The notes below the pieces were generated by a model. The model had not been told where the DNA came from. It made no database searches and saw nothing but the letters and a program-made list of their open reading frames with translations. A stretch of DNA of 64,000 nt from Spongiactinospora sp. TRM90649 (GTDB taxonomy: Bacteria > Actinomycetota > Actinomycetes > Streptosporangiales > Streptosporangiaceae). The first letter of the stretch is position 1. Every line of letters starts with the position of its first letter. Below, one piece after another: positions 7,737 to 16,767 of the stretch. The translations under genes were made by a program, and so were the position numbers. The stretch covers positions 62,001-126,000 of the forward strand of contig NZ_JARLTC010000030.1 in NCBI RefSeq assembly GCF_029382225.1, written 5' to 3'.

Positions 7737-8978
7737 TCAGACCCCTGCCGCGGCGGCGAGGGTGGCCACGTTCATCCGCAGGATGCCGAGGGCCAGGGCG
7801 TGGTCGATGTGGTCGAGCGTGTCGCCCTCGGTGTGCACGTGCTCGTTGGCGGAGTCCGCTCCCTCGATGGTGAGCACAGCCGGGATCGAGGCGTCGATGA
7901 ACGGCACGTGGTCGCTGTTGAACGGCCGCAGCGAGGTCTGGACGGCGAGCCCGGTGTAGGTGCCGGCCGCCGCCGCGAGGTCGTCGATGAGCCCCTTGGA
8001 GACCTCGGCCCCTTCGAGGAGCACGGTCGGCACGGCGGTGTTGAGCGTGGCGATCATGTCCATGTTGACGACCGCCCGGACGCGGTGGCGTTCCCGCGGG
8101 GACAGCCCGGCCACGTACTGGGTGCTGCCGAACAGGCCCTGCTCCTCGCCGCCGAACAGGATGACGCGGATGTCGTGCCGGGCGTCGAGCCCGGCCAGCA
8201 CGCGGGCGATCTCCAGGAGCCCGGCGGCGCCGCTGCCGTTGTCGTCGGCTCCGGGGGCGGGCGCCGACGGCCCGCCGGACAGGTTGACCGAGTCGAGGTG
8301 GGCGGTCAGCAGCACCACGTCGCGGAAGGCCCGGCTGGGCACGACGCGCTCGGCGACGACGTTGCCGCTCTGGCCGGATCCGACGGTCACCGGATCGGTC
8401 CGCACGATGTAACCATGCTGGGTCAGCAGGTCGGCGGCCATCGTGGCGGCGGCCCGGAATCCGGGGCTGAGCGAGTGCCGGGTGCCGAACCCCACCAGTT
8501 CGCCGAGCAGCGACCCGAACCCCTCGGCCGACACCTCGTCCACCAGCCGCTGGATCTCCGCGACCGGGGTGCGGGCGACGGCGGGCGCCGCGCCGAAGAC
8601 GACCTCGCCGGTGGGCAGCGGCTCGACCCGGTAGCACACCTCCTCGCGCGGGGTGATTCCGGAGAGGCGCTCGGCGTCGATGGCGGCGACCAGGTAGCGG
8701 CCCTTGTCCACCAGCACGCGGACGTCGGGGTGCTCCTGCTGGAACACCCGGCCCACCTGGGTGACCAGGTGCAGGTCTCGGGGCGCGGCCGGGGCGGGAA
8801 GCTCCTCGACGGTGACCCCCGCCTCGCGGGCGCGGCCCCTGGCGGAGGCCCACAGGTCGTCGTCGCCGGTCCAGTACACCAGGGTGTCGCCGAGCCGGGC
8901 CCAGTCGAGCCCGGGGGCGGCGACGCGCCCCGTGCCGGGGGCGGGCTCGCCGGGTGTGCGTACGATGCCAAGTCTCAT
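7737..8978 (-). CDS. M28-family zinc aminopeptidase/carboxypeptidase
   Basis: Di-zinc peptidase of family M28, 413 residues. The metal and catalytic blocks are in order in the C-terminal half: TAHLDSV, GADDNGSGAAG, GGEEQGLFGS, VVNMDMI and EHVHTEGDTLDHID. The first 150 residues form a separate region with no match that I recognise. No signal peptide is seen, although many M28 peptidases are secreted, so this one is probably cytoplasmic. The ATG at 8978 is preferred because AGGAGG lies just upstream; the open frame to 9005 would translate through that site. It is convergent with the NRAMP gene, with only 6 bp between them, and is not part of that operon. Confidence 0.88.
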   Translation of the reverse strand: MRLGIVRTPGEPAPGTGRVAAPGLDWARLGDTLVYWTGDDDLWASARGRAREAGVTVEELPAPAAPRDLHLVTQVGRVFQQEHPDVRVLVDKGRYLVAAIDAERLSGITPREEVCYRVEPLPTGEVVFGAAPAVARTPVAEIQRLVDEVSAEGFGSLLGELVGFGTRHSLSPGFRAAATMAADLLTQHGYIVRTDPVTVGSGQSGNVVAERVVPSRAFRDVVLLTAHLDSVNLSGGPSAPAPGADDNGSGAAGLLEIARVLAGLDARHDIRVILFGGEEQGLFGSTQYVAGLSPRERHRVRAVVNMDMIATLNTAVPTVLLEGAEVSKGLIDDLAAAAGTYTGLAVQTSLRPFNSDHVPFIDASIPAVLTIEGADSANEHVHTEGDTLDHIDHALALGILRMNVATLAAAAGV

Positions 8979-9084
8979 CGGGGGTTCCCTCCTGGTGTCC
9001 CGCACGGGTCTTCGTCAGTGTGAGCGCGTGACCCGCACGGAAATACCCTGACGGCCACGGCGGAGGCCGGTTGGAGCACCGGCT

Positions 9085-10413
9085 TTAGCCGCGCGCCCCG
9101 ACCGCCTCGCGCACGTCCGCCACGATCCGGCGCGTGGTGCGGGGCGCGACCGCCAGGCCGAGCAGGGTCAGGACGAGCGTCGCCGCGAACACCGACCAGT
9201 GGCCGTTGGCCGTCGCGATGAACAGCGCGCTGGTGACGGCGACCGCGACCACAGAGAAGACCATCTCGCCGACCTGGAGCGCGGAGCTGTTCACGCCCTG
9301 CTCGCCCCGTGCGGACAGCTCCAGGGTGAGGACGGACAGCGTCGGGTACACCAGGCCCATGCCGAACCCGGCCACGATCCACGACGGGTAGGCCAGCGCG
9401 ACCGGGCCCAGGCCGAAGCTCACCACGCCCATCAGCGCGATGCCGGCCGAGATCGACGCGGTTCCGGCGACCAGGTTGACCATCCGGGAGAACACCTCGC
9501 GGCCCTGCAGCCAGGAGGCGAACGACCAGGAGAGCGCGCCGCCGGTGAGGGCGAGGCCGGCGGTCAGCGGCGACAGGAAGTACTTGGCGTCCAGCATCAG
9601 CGGGACCATCACCTCGGCGGCGAAGAACGCGCCCGCGGTCAGCCCGCGCAGCGCCACGACGGCGGGCAGTCCCCGCGCGGCCCGCACGGTGCCCTTGGGC
9701 AGCAGGCGGGGCAGCGCCAGGAGGAGCACCAGCACGCCCACCGCCAGGAGCACGGGCTCGCCGTCGCTGCCGTACTGCATGAGGCCCGCGCCGACGGCGG
9801 TCAGCACCGCCCACCCGGTCTTGCGGAGCAGTCCGGGCGCGGGTTCGGCCTGTCCCCCGGAGATCGGCTGACCGGCCAGGCCGCGCACCAGGAAGATCCC
9901 GGCGATCACGGTGAGGAAGGGGACGGCGAGGAAGACGAGGCGCCAGTGCCCGGCCGCCGCGACGGCGCCGACCAGCGCCGGGCCGACCATGGACGGCACG
10001 ACCCACGCGGTGGCGAACAGCGAGAAGATCTTCGGGTGCTGCGCCTCGGGGTATACCCGGGCCACCAGCACGTAGAGCGAGACGTTGATCAGCGCGCCGC
10101 CGAGGCCCTGGACCAGCCGTCCCGCGATCAGGGTCTCCATGTTCTGCGCGAGTCCGGCGAGGAGGAGGCCGCCGCCGAAGGCGACGGCCCCGCTCCAGAG
10201 CGGTGCGGCCGGGCCGCGCAGGTCGGCCCATCGTCCGCCGATCACCGTGCCGACCACGCCCGCCGCCATGGCCCCGCTGAAGGCGAGGCCGTAGAGGTGG
10301 GCGCCGCCGAGTTCACGGGCCACGACGGGCATGGCGACCGCGACGGCCAGGTACTCGAATGCCACCAGTGACACCATCGCCACCAGGCCGACGGTCAGGG
10401 ATCTACTCTTCAT
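9085..10413 (-). CDS. MFS transporter, probable multidrug-type exporter
   Basis: Major facilitator protein, 442 residues, with 12 or more predicted membrane helices. The cytoplasmic loop between helices 2 and 3 has the MFS pattern GGRWADLRGPAAPLW, and helix 4 begins GRLVQGLGGALIN, as in drug exporters. The ATG at 10413 starts MKSRSLTVGLVAMVS, running directly into helix 1; upstream in-frame starts give an unlikely His-rich leader. A group of inverted repeats (10436-10488) lies 23-75 bp upstream and may regulate it. The transported compound is unknown and the neighbours give no clear hint. Confidence 0.85.
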   Translation of the reverse strand: MKSRSLTVGLVAMVSLVAFEYLAVAVAMPVVARELGGAHLYGLAFSGAMAAGVVGTVIGGRWADLRGPAAPLWSGAVAFGGGLLLAGLAQNMETLIAGRLVQGLGGALINVSLYVLVARVYPEAQHPKIFSLFATAWVVPSMVGPALVGAVAAAGHWRLVFLAVPFLTVIAGIFLVRGLAGQPISGGQAEPAPGLLRKTGWAVLTAVGAGLMQYGSDGEPVLLAVGVLVLLLALPRLLPKGTVRAARGLPAVVALRGLTAGAFFAAEVMVPLMLDAKYFLSPLTAGLALTGGALSWSFASWLQGREVFSRMVNLVAGTASISAGIALMGVVSFGLGPVALAYPSWIVAGFGMGLVYPTLSVLTLELSARGEQGVNSSALQVGEMVFSVVAVAVTSALFIATANGHWSVFAATLVLTLLGLAVAPRTTRRIVADVREAVGARG

Positions 10414-10435
10414 GACGAAGACGATATGACCGCCT

Positions 10436-10488
10436 ATGTGCGTACACATCGGACGAAAGCCCTAGAACATGCACGCGCATGGACCTAG
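10436..10488. promoter_or_regulatory. Two inverted repeats upstream of MFS gene
   Basis: ATGTG-N4-CACAT (10436-10449) and CATGC-N4-GCATG (10468-10481) are both perfect 5-4-5 repeats. The second is nested in an outer CCTAG (10461-10465) and CTAGG (10484-10488) pair. They lie between the end of the snapalysin gene and the MFS start on the same strand. They could be operators for the MFS gene, or the nested one a terminator hairpin for snapalysin. No T-run follows, which favours an operator. Confidence 0.4.
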
Positions 10489-10515
10489 GACGGAGGGTCC
10501 CGGACAGGGGTCAGG

Positions 10516-11064
10516 TCACTTCACGGTTTCGAGGCTCTGGTCCACGTGCAGCTGGTTGAACTGGACCTTGGGCGCCAGCCAGCCCGCGAAGTAGCGGTCC
10601 ACCTCGGCACGCTCGGCCGCGCTCGGGTTGGGGTTGGTGCAGGACGTGCCCGCGCTCGCGCCGGACATCAGGTCGGTGCAGCGCCCGGTCCGCCGGTCGG
10701 GCATGCCCAGGATGTGACCGATCTCGTGGGTGGAGATGCGCAGCGGGTTGTGCCCCTGCGAGGTGGCCTGGCGGCCGATCCAGACGTAGCCGCGGCCCAG
10801 GCTGGTGGGCTGCGCCCGGGGCCAGCCGTTGTCGGCGTAGACGATGAAGTCGGCCGGGGTGCCCGCGACGAGCCGGACGTTGCGCACACTGGAGTTCCAG
10901 ATCTGCGCGGCCTGGTCGATCACGCCGCGGAACTCGGCCGCGCGGCTGGCGTCGTACCGCAGCGTCCTGACCATGTTCGCGGACGCCTGCGGTGCGGGCG
11001 ACAGCACGGCGAGCATGGCGAAGCCCGCCACGAGTGTGACGATGGAACGGAGGAACCTTGACAC
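10516..11064 (-). CDS. Snapalysin-type secreted zinc metalloprotease (M7)
   Basis: Small secreted neutral protease of family M7, 182 residues from the GTG at 11064. Residues 1-29 form a signal peptide with a hydrophobic core and an Ala-x-Ala cleavage site (PQASA). The zinc motif HEIGHILGMPD is at residues 113-123, with the third ligand the Asp typical of snapalysins. Cysteines in GRCTDLMSG and GTSCTNP probably form the family disulphide. The GTG is chosen because a GAGAGG site lies 5 nt upstream and the signal peptide then starts correctly; the frame is open to 11205 without protein-like sequence. The LysR gene that often adjoins snapalysin in Streptomyces is absent. Confidence 0.88.
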   Translation of the reverse strand: MSRFLRSIVTLVAGFAMLAVLSPAPQASANMVRTLRYDASRAAEFRGVIDQAAQIWNSSVRNVRLVAGTPADFIVYADNGWPRAQPTSLGRGYVWIGRQATSQGHNPLRISTHEIGHILGMPDRRTGRCTDLMSGASAGTSCTNPNPSAAERAEVDRYFAGWLAPKVQFNQLHVDQSLETVK

Positions 11065-11112
11065 GTGGACCTCTCTCCTCGGGGAGTCGGGGGTGCGCCG
11101 GCGGAACCGGCG

Positions 11113-11141
11113 GGGGTATCCCGAGTAAGGGATGGTGTCAA
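11113..11141 (-). promoter_or_regulatory. Candidate promoter of snapalysin gene
   Basis: On the minus strand a consensus -35 TTGACA (11141-11136) is followed by a 17-nt spacer and a weak -10 TACCCC (11118-11113), about 50 nt before the GTG. The spacer contains the inverted repeat ATCCC-N6-GGGAT (11118-11133), a possible operator. The -10 is poor, so activator help is likely. Confidence 0.4.
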
Positions 11142-11254
11142 GGTACGCGCGCCACCGCCTGCCAGGGATGACGCACATTCCCCCTATCGCGGCGTTATAG
11201 AGCATCGGACCGGGCTACATAGTGATATAAGTCCCGACACCATGCGGTAAGTGA

Positions 11255-11386
11255 GTTTCCCACCCGCCGTTCCGGTCCCGCGCCGCATGGGACGGCGGCT
11301 TCGTGGTGCCGTCGGGCGCGGTCGGCCTGCGGGTGGAGGTCCGCCTGGACGATACGGCGGACTTCGTCAGGCTGACGCCTCCGTGA
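11255..11386 (+). pseudogene. Possible 3' gene remnant, 43 codons
   Basis: Between two stops lies a short frame with good actinomycete codon use. It contains AAWDGGFVVPSGAVGLRVEV and ends DDTADFVRLTPP before a TGA at 11384-11386. It looks like the C-terminal beta-strand end of a larger protein. The frame has no start and meets the broken membrane gene on the other strand at about 11386. I do not recognise the family, and the call rests on protein-like composition only. Confidence 0.3.
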
Positions 11387-11916
11387 GGGGGCGGGCCGCC
11401 GTACGGCGGTCATCCGGGCCGCGCCGTACAGGGTGGCGACCAGCAGCGGATCGAACTTCAGGTTGTACATCTGCTGGACCCCGCCCAGTTCCTGGGCCAG
11501 CACGCTGTACTGCCGGACGTCCTCGGTGAACAGGCCCCAGGCCCCGTAGAAGATGAGGAACGGCAGGGCGGTGTGCGCGATGACGCCGCGCAGCCGTTCG
11601 TCCTCCTCGTCCCCTTCGCCCCCGGACGCGAGGTCCGGCACGGCACCGGTCCGCCGGGCCTCGCCCCGTTTGATCACCTGGATCATCAGGATGTAGGCGG
11701 CCAGCGTGGCCAGCACGGCGAAGCTCGTGATCGCGAACCCGACGTACTTGCGGGGGCCTCGACGTCGCCCGCGTAGACCGCACCCACCAAGATCAGATCG
11801 TGCACGACCCGGCCGACCGTATAGGCCGGCGCGAGCGGGAGAATGTAACGCCAGGCGAGCCGCAGCGCGTCCAGCGGCAGCCGGGCGGCCGTACGAAGTG
11901 AGGGTGCCGTGTCCAT
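11387..11916 (-). pseudogene. Membrane protein gene broken by a one-base frameshift and 3' truncation
   Basis: From the ATG at 11916 the frame reads MDTAPSLRTAARLPLDAL and then LAPAYTVGRVVHDLILVGAV, up to about 11757. The protein then continues in another frame as KYVGFAITSFAVLATLAAYI and onward to LYGAARMTAV. Adding one G to the run of five at 11752-11756 restores a single frame across the join (DVEAPRKYVGF). The rejoined protein has at least three membrane helices and a charged loop (GGEGDEEDERLRG). After about 11390 the frame loses protein-like codon use, so the 3' end also seems lost. I do not recognise the family. A homopolymer sequencing error could explain the frameshift but not the missing end. 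Confidence 0.6.
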
Positions 11917-11989
11917 CACCGGGCAACGGTAGCGAGTAGCCACATTTCGGACGTGCCATCACGCCCTGCCCGCCCCAGCGAGGAGATCC

Positions 11990-12784
11990 ATGAGCAGCGC
12001 CGCCCCCAGCGTCGGCTTGGACCGTCCATCACCGCACGTCGGGTTGATCACCCTCAACCACCCACCGGCCAACACGCTGGGCCGGGCCATGCGCGCACGG
12101 CTCGTCGAGCTGCTGACCGAGCTCGACCGCGACCCCGAGATCCGCTGCCTCGTCCTCACCGGCACGGGCACCACCTTCACCGCCGGAGCCGACCTTCGCG
12201 AGAACCGCGCCCTCCACTCCCCCGCCGACGCCGACGGGGAGCGGGTGGAGGCGTTCCTGGGTGACTTCGACCGGGTGTTGTGCGCGGTCGAGGACTTCCG
12301 GACTCCGGTGATCGCGGCGGTGAACGGGGCGGCCGTCGGCGGAGGGCTGGAGCTGGCCATGGCCTGTGACATCCGGCTGGCCGCGAGCGACGCGGTGTTC
12401 GTCGCGGCGGGGGTCAATGTGGGGCTGATCGCCAACTTCTGGCGGCTCACCCGCATCGTGGGGCTGGGGCCCGCCAAGGAGATCCTGCTGACCGGTGAGC
12501 GCTACGGCGCCGAGGAGGCGCTGCGCTGGGGGCTGGTCACCGGGGTCCACGCCCCTGCCGATCTGCTGCCCGCCGCGCTGGCCAAGGCCGAGCGGGTCGC
12601 CTCCCGGCCGCCGCTTTCCGCCGAGGCCACCAAGGCGTGCGCCAATCTGGCGCACGGGCTCACCCGCGAGCAGGCGACGGCCCTGCAGGCGCGGTATTTC
12701 CAGACGATGGTCCGCACCGCCGACCATCGGGAGGCGCTCGACGCCTTCTTCGCCCGCCGTCCCGGCCACTACCAACGCCACTGA
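11990..12784 (+). CDS. Enoyl-CoA hydratase/isomerase family (crotonase) protein
   Basis: Crotonase-fold enzyme of 264 residues acting on acyl-CoA thioesters. The oxyanion-hole regions are present (FTAGADLREN near residue 65 and NGAAVGGGLELAMACDIRLA near 110). The second catalytic region, normally PE-x-x-LG, reads AAGVNVGLIANFWRL, so the usual acid/base Glu at the PE position is missing. Hydratase activity is therefore doubtful, and an isomerase, hydrolase or lyase role is as likely. A GAGGAG site precedes the ATG. It stands alone, divergent from the broken membrane gene. A 13-bp tandem repeat spans its stop codon. Confidence 0.85.
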   Translation: MSSAAPSVGLDRPSPHVGLITLNHPPANTLGRAMRARLVELLTELDRDPEIRCLVLTGTGTTFTAGADLRENRALHSPADADGERVEAFLGDFDRVLCAVEDFRTPVIAAVNGAAVGGGLELAMACDIRLAASDAVFVAAGVNVGLIANFWRLTRIVGLGPAKEILLTGERYGAEEALRWGLVTGVHAPADLLPAALAKAERVASRPPLSAEATKACANLAHGLTREQATALQARYFQTMVRTADHREALDAFFARRPGHYQRH

Positions 12785-12809
12785 CCAACGCCACTGACCA
12801 GTGCCACCG
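12771..12809. repeat. 13-bp tandem repeat across crotonase stop codon
   Basis: The unit ACCAACGCCACTG occurs twice exactly (12771-12783 and 12784-12796) and a third time with three changes (ACCAGTGCCACCG, 12797-12809). The crotonase stop TGA at 12782-12784 spans the first junction. It is probably a slippage duplication. Confidence 0.85.
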
Positions 12810-13017
12810 GCCGGTGTCGCCCCGCTGGAATCATCCGGGTGTTTCCGCCCGCCGAATTTCCCGGAACCACGACAATCGGCCTGGTGAAATATTATTGACA
12901 CAGCGGGATTGCAAATGCCACGCAATATGCCTTTTAATTATTAGACACCCCCCCTGCATCCATTTGAGGGGTTGTGCCCGTAATTTGATTATGGGCTACG
13001 TATCCTGAGAGGGCGCC

Positions 13018-15933
13018 GTGGAGTTTCGAGTTCTCGGGCCGGTCGAGGTATGGCAGCCCGGTGGCCCGGTCGCGACAGGTGGGTTCAAGCAGCGGAGCGT
13101 GCTCGCGCTGCTGGTGCTCAACCTCAACCGGGTCGTGACCTTCGAGCGCATGATCGACCAGGTGTGGGGCACGCGGGCGCCCGACGCCAGGAACACCGTC
13201 CAGCGCCTGGTGTCGCGCCTGCGCCGCGTCATCGAGGCGGGTAAAGAGCGTCCGCCGACGGACGGGCGCCCGCCCGCCCTTGAGACGCATTCGGGTGGCT
13301 ATTTGCTGCGCGCCGACCCGAGTACCGTGGATTTGTATCGCTTTGAGTCTCTGATCGAGCAGGGTCGTACGGCACAGCGCGAGGGCGACCACGTTCTCGC
13401 CGCGACGCTGCTCGGCGAAGGGCTGCGGCTGTGGCGCGGCCCCGCGCTGGTCGGCGTGGCCGACGGCGTCCGCGACGTGCCCGCGGCGCGGCTGGAGGAG
13501 GCCAGGCTGCTGGCCCTTGAGGACCGCATCGAGGCCGACCTGGCGTCCGGCCCCGAGGAGCCGCTGGTCGCCGAGTTGCGCGAACTGGTCGCCGACCACC
13601 CGCTGCGCGAGCGGATGGTCGGCCTGCTCATGGTGGCGCTGCACCGCTGCGGACGGCAGGCCGAAGCCCTGGAGGTATACCAGCGCACCAGGGGCCACCT
13701 CGTGGAGGAGCTGGGCCTCGAACCCGGGCAGGCGCTCCAGCGCACCCACCGGGAGGTCCTCGCCGGAGACCTGGGCGCGGCCGGATCCCCGCGCACCGCG
13801 CTGACCCTGCAGGTCCCGGCACAGCTCCCCGCCGATGTCCCCGACTTCACCGGACGCGCCGCGCACGTGCACAGCCTGGTCCAGATGCTGCGCGGAGACG
13901 TGGACGGCTCGCCCGTCGTGGTCACCGCGGTCGGCGGCGGCGGAGGCGTCGGCAAGACGACCCTGGCCATCCACGTGGGACACCTGCTGCGCGACCGCTT
14001 CCCCGACGGCCAGCTCCACGCCAACCTGCACGGCAGCAACGGCAGCACGTCGGCGGCCGAGATCCTCGGCGACTTCCTGCGGGCGCTCGGTGCGGACGGC
14101 GCCCACATACCCGAGGCCGAGGACAAGCGCGCCACCCTCTACCGCTCGATGCTGGCCGGTCAGCGGGTGCTCGTGGTCCTGGACAACGCGCGCGACGCCG
14201 CGCAGGTCCGCCCGCTGCTGCCGGGCAGTCCCACCTGCGCGGTGCTGGTCACCAGCCGGGCCAGGATGGCCGACCTGGAGGGCGTGCACCTGGTCGACCT
14301 CGACGTGCTCCCGGCGGCGGAGGCCGTGGAGCTGCTGGGGAAGATCGCCGGGCCGCGCCGGGTGGCGGCCGAGCCTGAGGCGGCGCTGGAGGTCGCCGGG
14401 GCGTGCGGCAACCTGCCGCTGGCCGTACGGGTGGCCGGGGCGCGGCTCGCCGCGCGGCCCGGCTGGAGCCTGGCCACCCTCGCCGAACGCCTGGCCGACG
14501 AGCGCAGGCGGCTCGACGAGCTGCGGATCGGCGACCTCGGGGTGCGGGCCAGCTTCGAGCTGAGCTACCGCTCGCTGCCGCCCGACCAGGCGAAGGCATT
14601 CCGGATGCTCGGCGTGCCCGACAGCCGTGACATCACGCTGGGCGCCGGTGCGGCGCTGCTCGGCGTCAGCGAGCCGGAGGCCGAGGCGCTGCTGGAGAGC
14701 CTGGTGGACGCCTACCTGATCGAGACCCGCGAGCCGGGCCGCTACCAGATGCACGACCTGATGCGGACCTTCGCCAGGCAGCGGGCGGGCGAGACGGAGA
14801 CCCAGGAGCAGCAGGCGGCGGCCCTGCAACGGCTGCTTGAGCACTATCTGGCGACGGCCCGCCAGGTGGACAAGGTGGTCGGGCTGACCCCGGCGGGCCA
14901 GACCGGCGGCGACCGCCGTCCCGACCCGCTCAGCCAGTCCGCCCCGGCCACCCGCTGGCTCCAGCAGGAGCGTGCCAACCTGGTCGGCACCATCCTGCAG
15001 ACGACCGGCTGCGCGTCGATCCGGGTGCTGCCGATCGCGCAGCTCGTGGACTGCATGGGCGGCTTCCTCGGCCGGGGCTTCTTCGACGACTGGGAGGCGG
15101 CGGCGGGCGCCGTGCTCGACGCCGCGCTGCGCGAGCACGACCAGCCCGCCGAGATCCTGGCCCGCAACGCGCTCGGCATCCTGGCCGCCGAGCGGCGCCA
15201 CGACCTGCCGACCGCCAGCCGTCACCTGCACCGGGCCTGGCGGCTCTGCCGCGACCTCGGCGACCGCGACGGCCTCGCCCGCGCGCTGAACAACCTCGGC
15301 GCGGTGTGCACCATGCGGCGCCGCTACCGGGACGCGGTGGACTACCTGCGCGAGAGCCTCGCGCTGAGGCTCGCCCGGCCGGAACCGCTGGGCGTCAGCG
15401 CGGTGCTGAACAACCTGGGCACGGTCTACGTGAAGATGGGGGCCTACCAGGAGGCCGACGTCACGCTGCGCGACGCCCTGGGGATGACCCGCGCCGAACA
15501 GGACCACTACACCGAGGCCAACACCCTCAACTCACTGGGCAACCTGCGCCACGAGCAGGGCGACTTCGCGGAGGCGGTGGAGTACCACGAGCGGTGCCTG
15601 GACATCTGCCGCCGGATGTCGCTGGCCAGGGTGGAGATGCTGGCCAGGGTCGATCTGGCGGCGGCGGAACGCGGCCGGGGCGACCTGGGCGCGGCGCTCG
15701 GGCACTGCGTCACGGCGCTGCGGATCAGCCACGATCTGCGCGCGCCGTACGCGGAGGCCCGCACGCTGCGCGAGCTGGGCCACATCCGGCACGGGCTCGG
15801 CGAGCAGGAGTACGGCGACGACGCCTGGCAGCGCGCGCTGAAGATGTTCGAGGAGATCGACGCCCCCGAGGCGGCCGACCTGCGGGCCACCCTGGACGCC
15901 CGCACCGGGGAGGACGACGTGATCACCCGCTGA
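13018..15933 (+). CDS. SARP-family regulator with NB-ARC and TPR domains (AfsR-like)
   Basis: Large transcription activator of 971 residues, typical of antibiotic-cluster or global regulators such as AfsR. Residues 1-95 are the OmpR-like winged helix (FRVLGPVEVW, VSRLRRVIEAG). Residues 95-250 are the bacterial transcriptional activator (BTAD) domain (LEDRIEADLASG). Residues about 270-560 are an NB-ARC-type ATPase with an intact P-loop GGGGGVGKTT and the Walker B strand VLVVLDNA. Residues about 690-950 are TPR repeats (LNNLGAVCTMRRRYRDAVDY). The GTG at 13018 puts the DNA-binding domain at the very start. It lies next to the DJ-1-rich cluster, which it may control, but no heptameric SARP box was identified. 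The 233 bp before it are AT-rich and probably hold its promoter. Confidence 0.92.
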   Translation: MEFRVLGPVEVWQPGGPVATGGFKQRSVLALLVLNLNRVVTFERMIDQVWGTRAPDARNTVQRLVSRLRRVIEAGKERPPTDGRPPALETHSGGYLLRADPSTVDLYRFESLIEQGRTAQREGDHVLAATLLGEGLRLWRGPALVGVADGVRDVPAARLEEARLLALEDRIEADLASGPEEPLVAELRELVADHPLRERMVGLLMVALHRCGRQAEALEVYQRTRGHLVEELGLEPGQALQRTHREVLAGDLGAAGSPRTALTLQVPAQLPADVPDFTGRAAHVHSLVQMLRGDVDGSPVVVTAVGGGGGVGKTTLAIHVGHLLRDRFPDGQLHANLHGSNGSTSAAEILGDFLRALGADGAHIPEAEDKRATLYRSMLAGQRVLVVLDNARDAAQVRPLLPGSPTCAVLVTSRARMADLEGVHLVDLDVLPAAEAVELLGKIAGPRRVAAEPEAALEVAGACGNLPLAVRVAGARLAARPGWSLATLAERLADERRRLDELRIGDLGVRASFELSYRSLPPDQAKAFRMLGVPDSRDITLGAGAALLGVSEPEAEALLESLVDAYLIETREPGRYQMHDLMRTFARQRAGETETQEQQAAALQRLLEHYLATARQVDKVVGLTPAGQTGGDRRPDPLSQSAPATRWLQQERANLVGTILQTTGCASIRVLPIAQLVDCMGGFLGRGFFDDWEAAAGAVLDAALREHDQPAEILARNALGILAAERRHDLPTASRHLHRAWRLCRDLGDRDGLARALNNLGAVCTMRRRYRDAVDYLRESLALRLARPEPLGVSAVLNNLGTVYVKMGAYQEADVTLRDALGMTRAEQDHYTEANTLNSLGNLRHEQGDFAEAVEYHERCLDICRRMSLARVEMLARVDLAAAERGRGDLGAALGHCVTALRISHDLRAPYAEARTLRELGHIRHGLGEQEYGDDAWQRALKMFEEIDAPEAADLRATLDARTGEDDVITR

Positions 15934-15997
15934 CCCCGGCCGCCGGGCACGGCCACGACGAGCCCGCCGTCGTCGCGTCGCGGGCCGGGCTGACCCC

Positions 15998-16025
15998 ACG
16001 GCTCACCGGGAGGGAGGTGAGCCGT
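15998..16025. terminator. Hairpin between convergent SARP and DJ-1 genes
   Basis: A perfect 10-bp stem, ACGGCTCACC (15998-16007) with GGTGAGCCGT (16016-16025), and an 8-nt loop lies in the 96 bp between the convergent gene ends. There is no clear T-run, but position and strength suit a bidirectional terminator of the actinomycete type. Confidence 0.6.
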
Positions 16026-16029
16026 CCGG

Positions 16030-16728
16030 TCAGTCCACCTCCTCCAGTTCGCGCACGGCGAGGCCGGCGCCGACCAGCATCCGGGACAGTCGCGGCACCG
16101 ACGCCGGGTTCTGTCCCGTCAGCAGCCTGCCGTCGCTCACCACGTGCGGTTTGAACGGCGGGCCCGCGCTGTAGCGCCCGCCCTGTGCGGCGAGCTGGTC
16201 GGCGAGCAGGAACGGCAGCGCCCGGTCGGGACCGAGCAGCCACTCCTCCTCGTTGGAGATCGCGGTGACGTCGTGCCCCGCCACCAGCGGCCCGCCGTCC
16301 GGGGTGGTGACGTTGAGGAACCCGGCGGCGCCGTGGCAGCAGGCGGCGACGACGCCGCCCCTGGCCCAGACCTCGCCGGTCAGGGCCGCCAGTTCGGCGT
16401 CACCCGCGAGGTCCCACATGGCGCCCAGGCCGCCCGCGAAGACGACCGCCCCGACGTCCGCGGCGTCGTAGAACTCCGGGCGGCGGGTGTCTTCCAGGGC
16501 ACGGCGCACCTCTGGATCGTCCATGAACCGGCGCTGAACGGGATCGGATCGGTCGATCCCGTGGCACGGCGGGCGTCCGGTACAGGTGCTGACCGGTAGG
16601 ACGGTCCATCCCGCGTCACGCAGCGCGATCCACGGGTAGGCCGCCTCGGCCAGCCAGTAGCCGGTTCTCCGCCCGTCGGGGAGCGTGTCCACGGCCGTCA
16701 GTGCAACGATGGCGAGCGTGGGGTTCAC
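16030..16728 (-). CDS. DJ-1/PfpI-superfamily protein, Hsp31-like (copy 1)
   Basis: About 232 residues of the class I glutamine amidotransferase-like fold (DJ-1/PfpI). The nucleophile elbow AACCHGAAGFL holds the conserved Cys-His pair. RTGYWLAEAAYPW carries the Glu typical of the Hsp31/glyoxalase III branch. Family members act as glyoxalases, chaperones, hydratases or deglycases; the substrate here is unknown. GTG codons at 16737, 16731 and 16728 are possible starts. The first overlaps the AAGGAGG site, so 16728 (8 nt spacing) is preferred. It is the last gene of the leftward run, 39 bp after the SDR gene, and one of five DJ-1 domains in this cluster. Confidence 0.85.
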   Translation of the reverse strand: MNPTLAIVALTAVDTLPDGRRTGYWLAEAAYPWIALRDAGWTVLPVSTCTGRPPCHGIDRSDPVQRRFMDDPEVRRALEDTRRPEFYDAADVGAVVFAGGLGAMWDLAGDAELAALTGEVWARGGVVAACCHGAAGFLNVTTPDGGPLVAGHDVTAISNEEEWLLGPDRALPFLLADQLAAQGGRYSAGPPFKPHVVSDGRLLTGQNPASVPRLSRMLVGAGLAVRELEEVD

Positions 16729-16767
16729 CACTGCCACCTCCTTGAAAAGCGGTGCCCGCGCGAGGAC

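Noticed and set aside
11251..11529. 92-codon plus-strand frame
   Set aside because: Arg/Gly-rich shadow; a different frame in the same place (11255-11386) is more protein-like and is listed as a remnant.
12934..15507. 857-codon open frame on the minus strand, opposite the SARP gene
   Set aside because: Shadow frame of the GC-rich SARP gene: Gly/Arg/Val/His-rich, no recognisable domain, and the plus strand encodes a complete SARP-NB-ARC-TPR protein.
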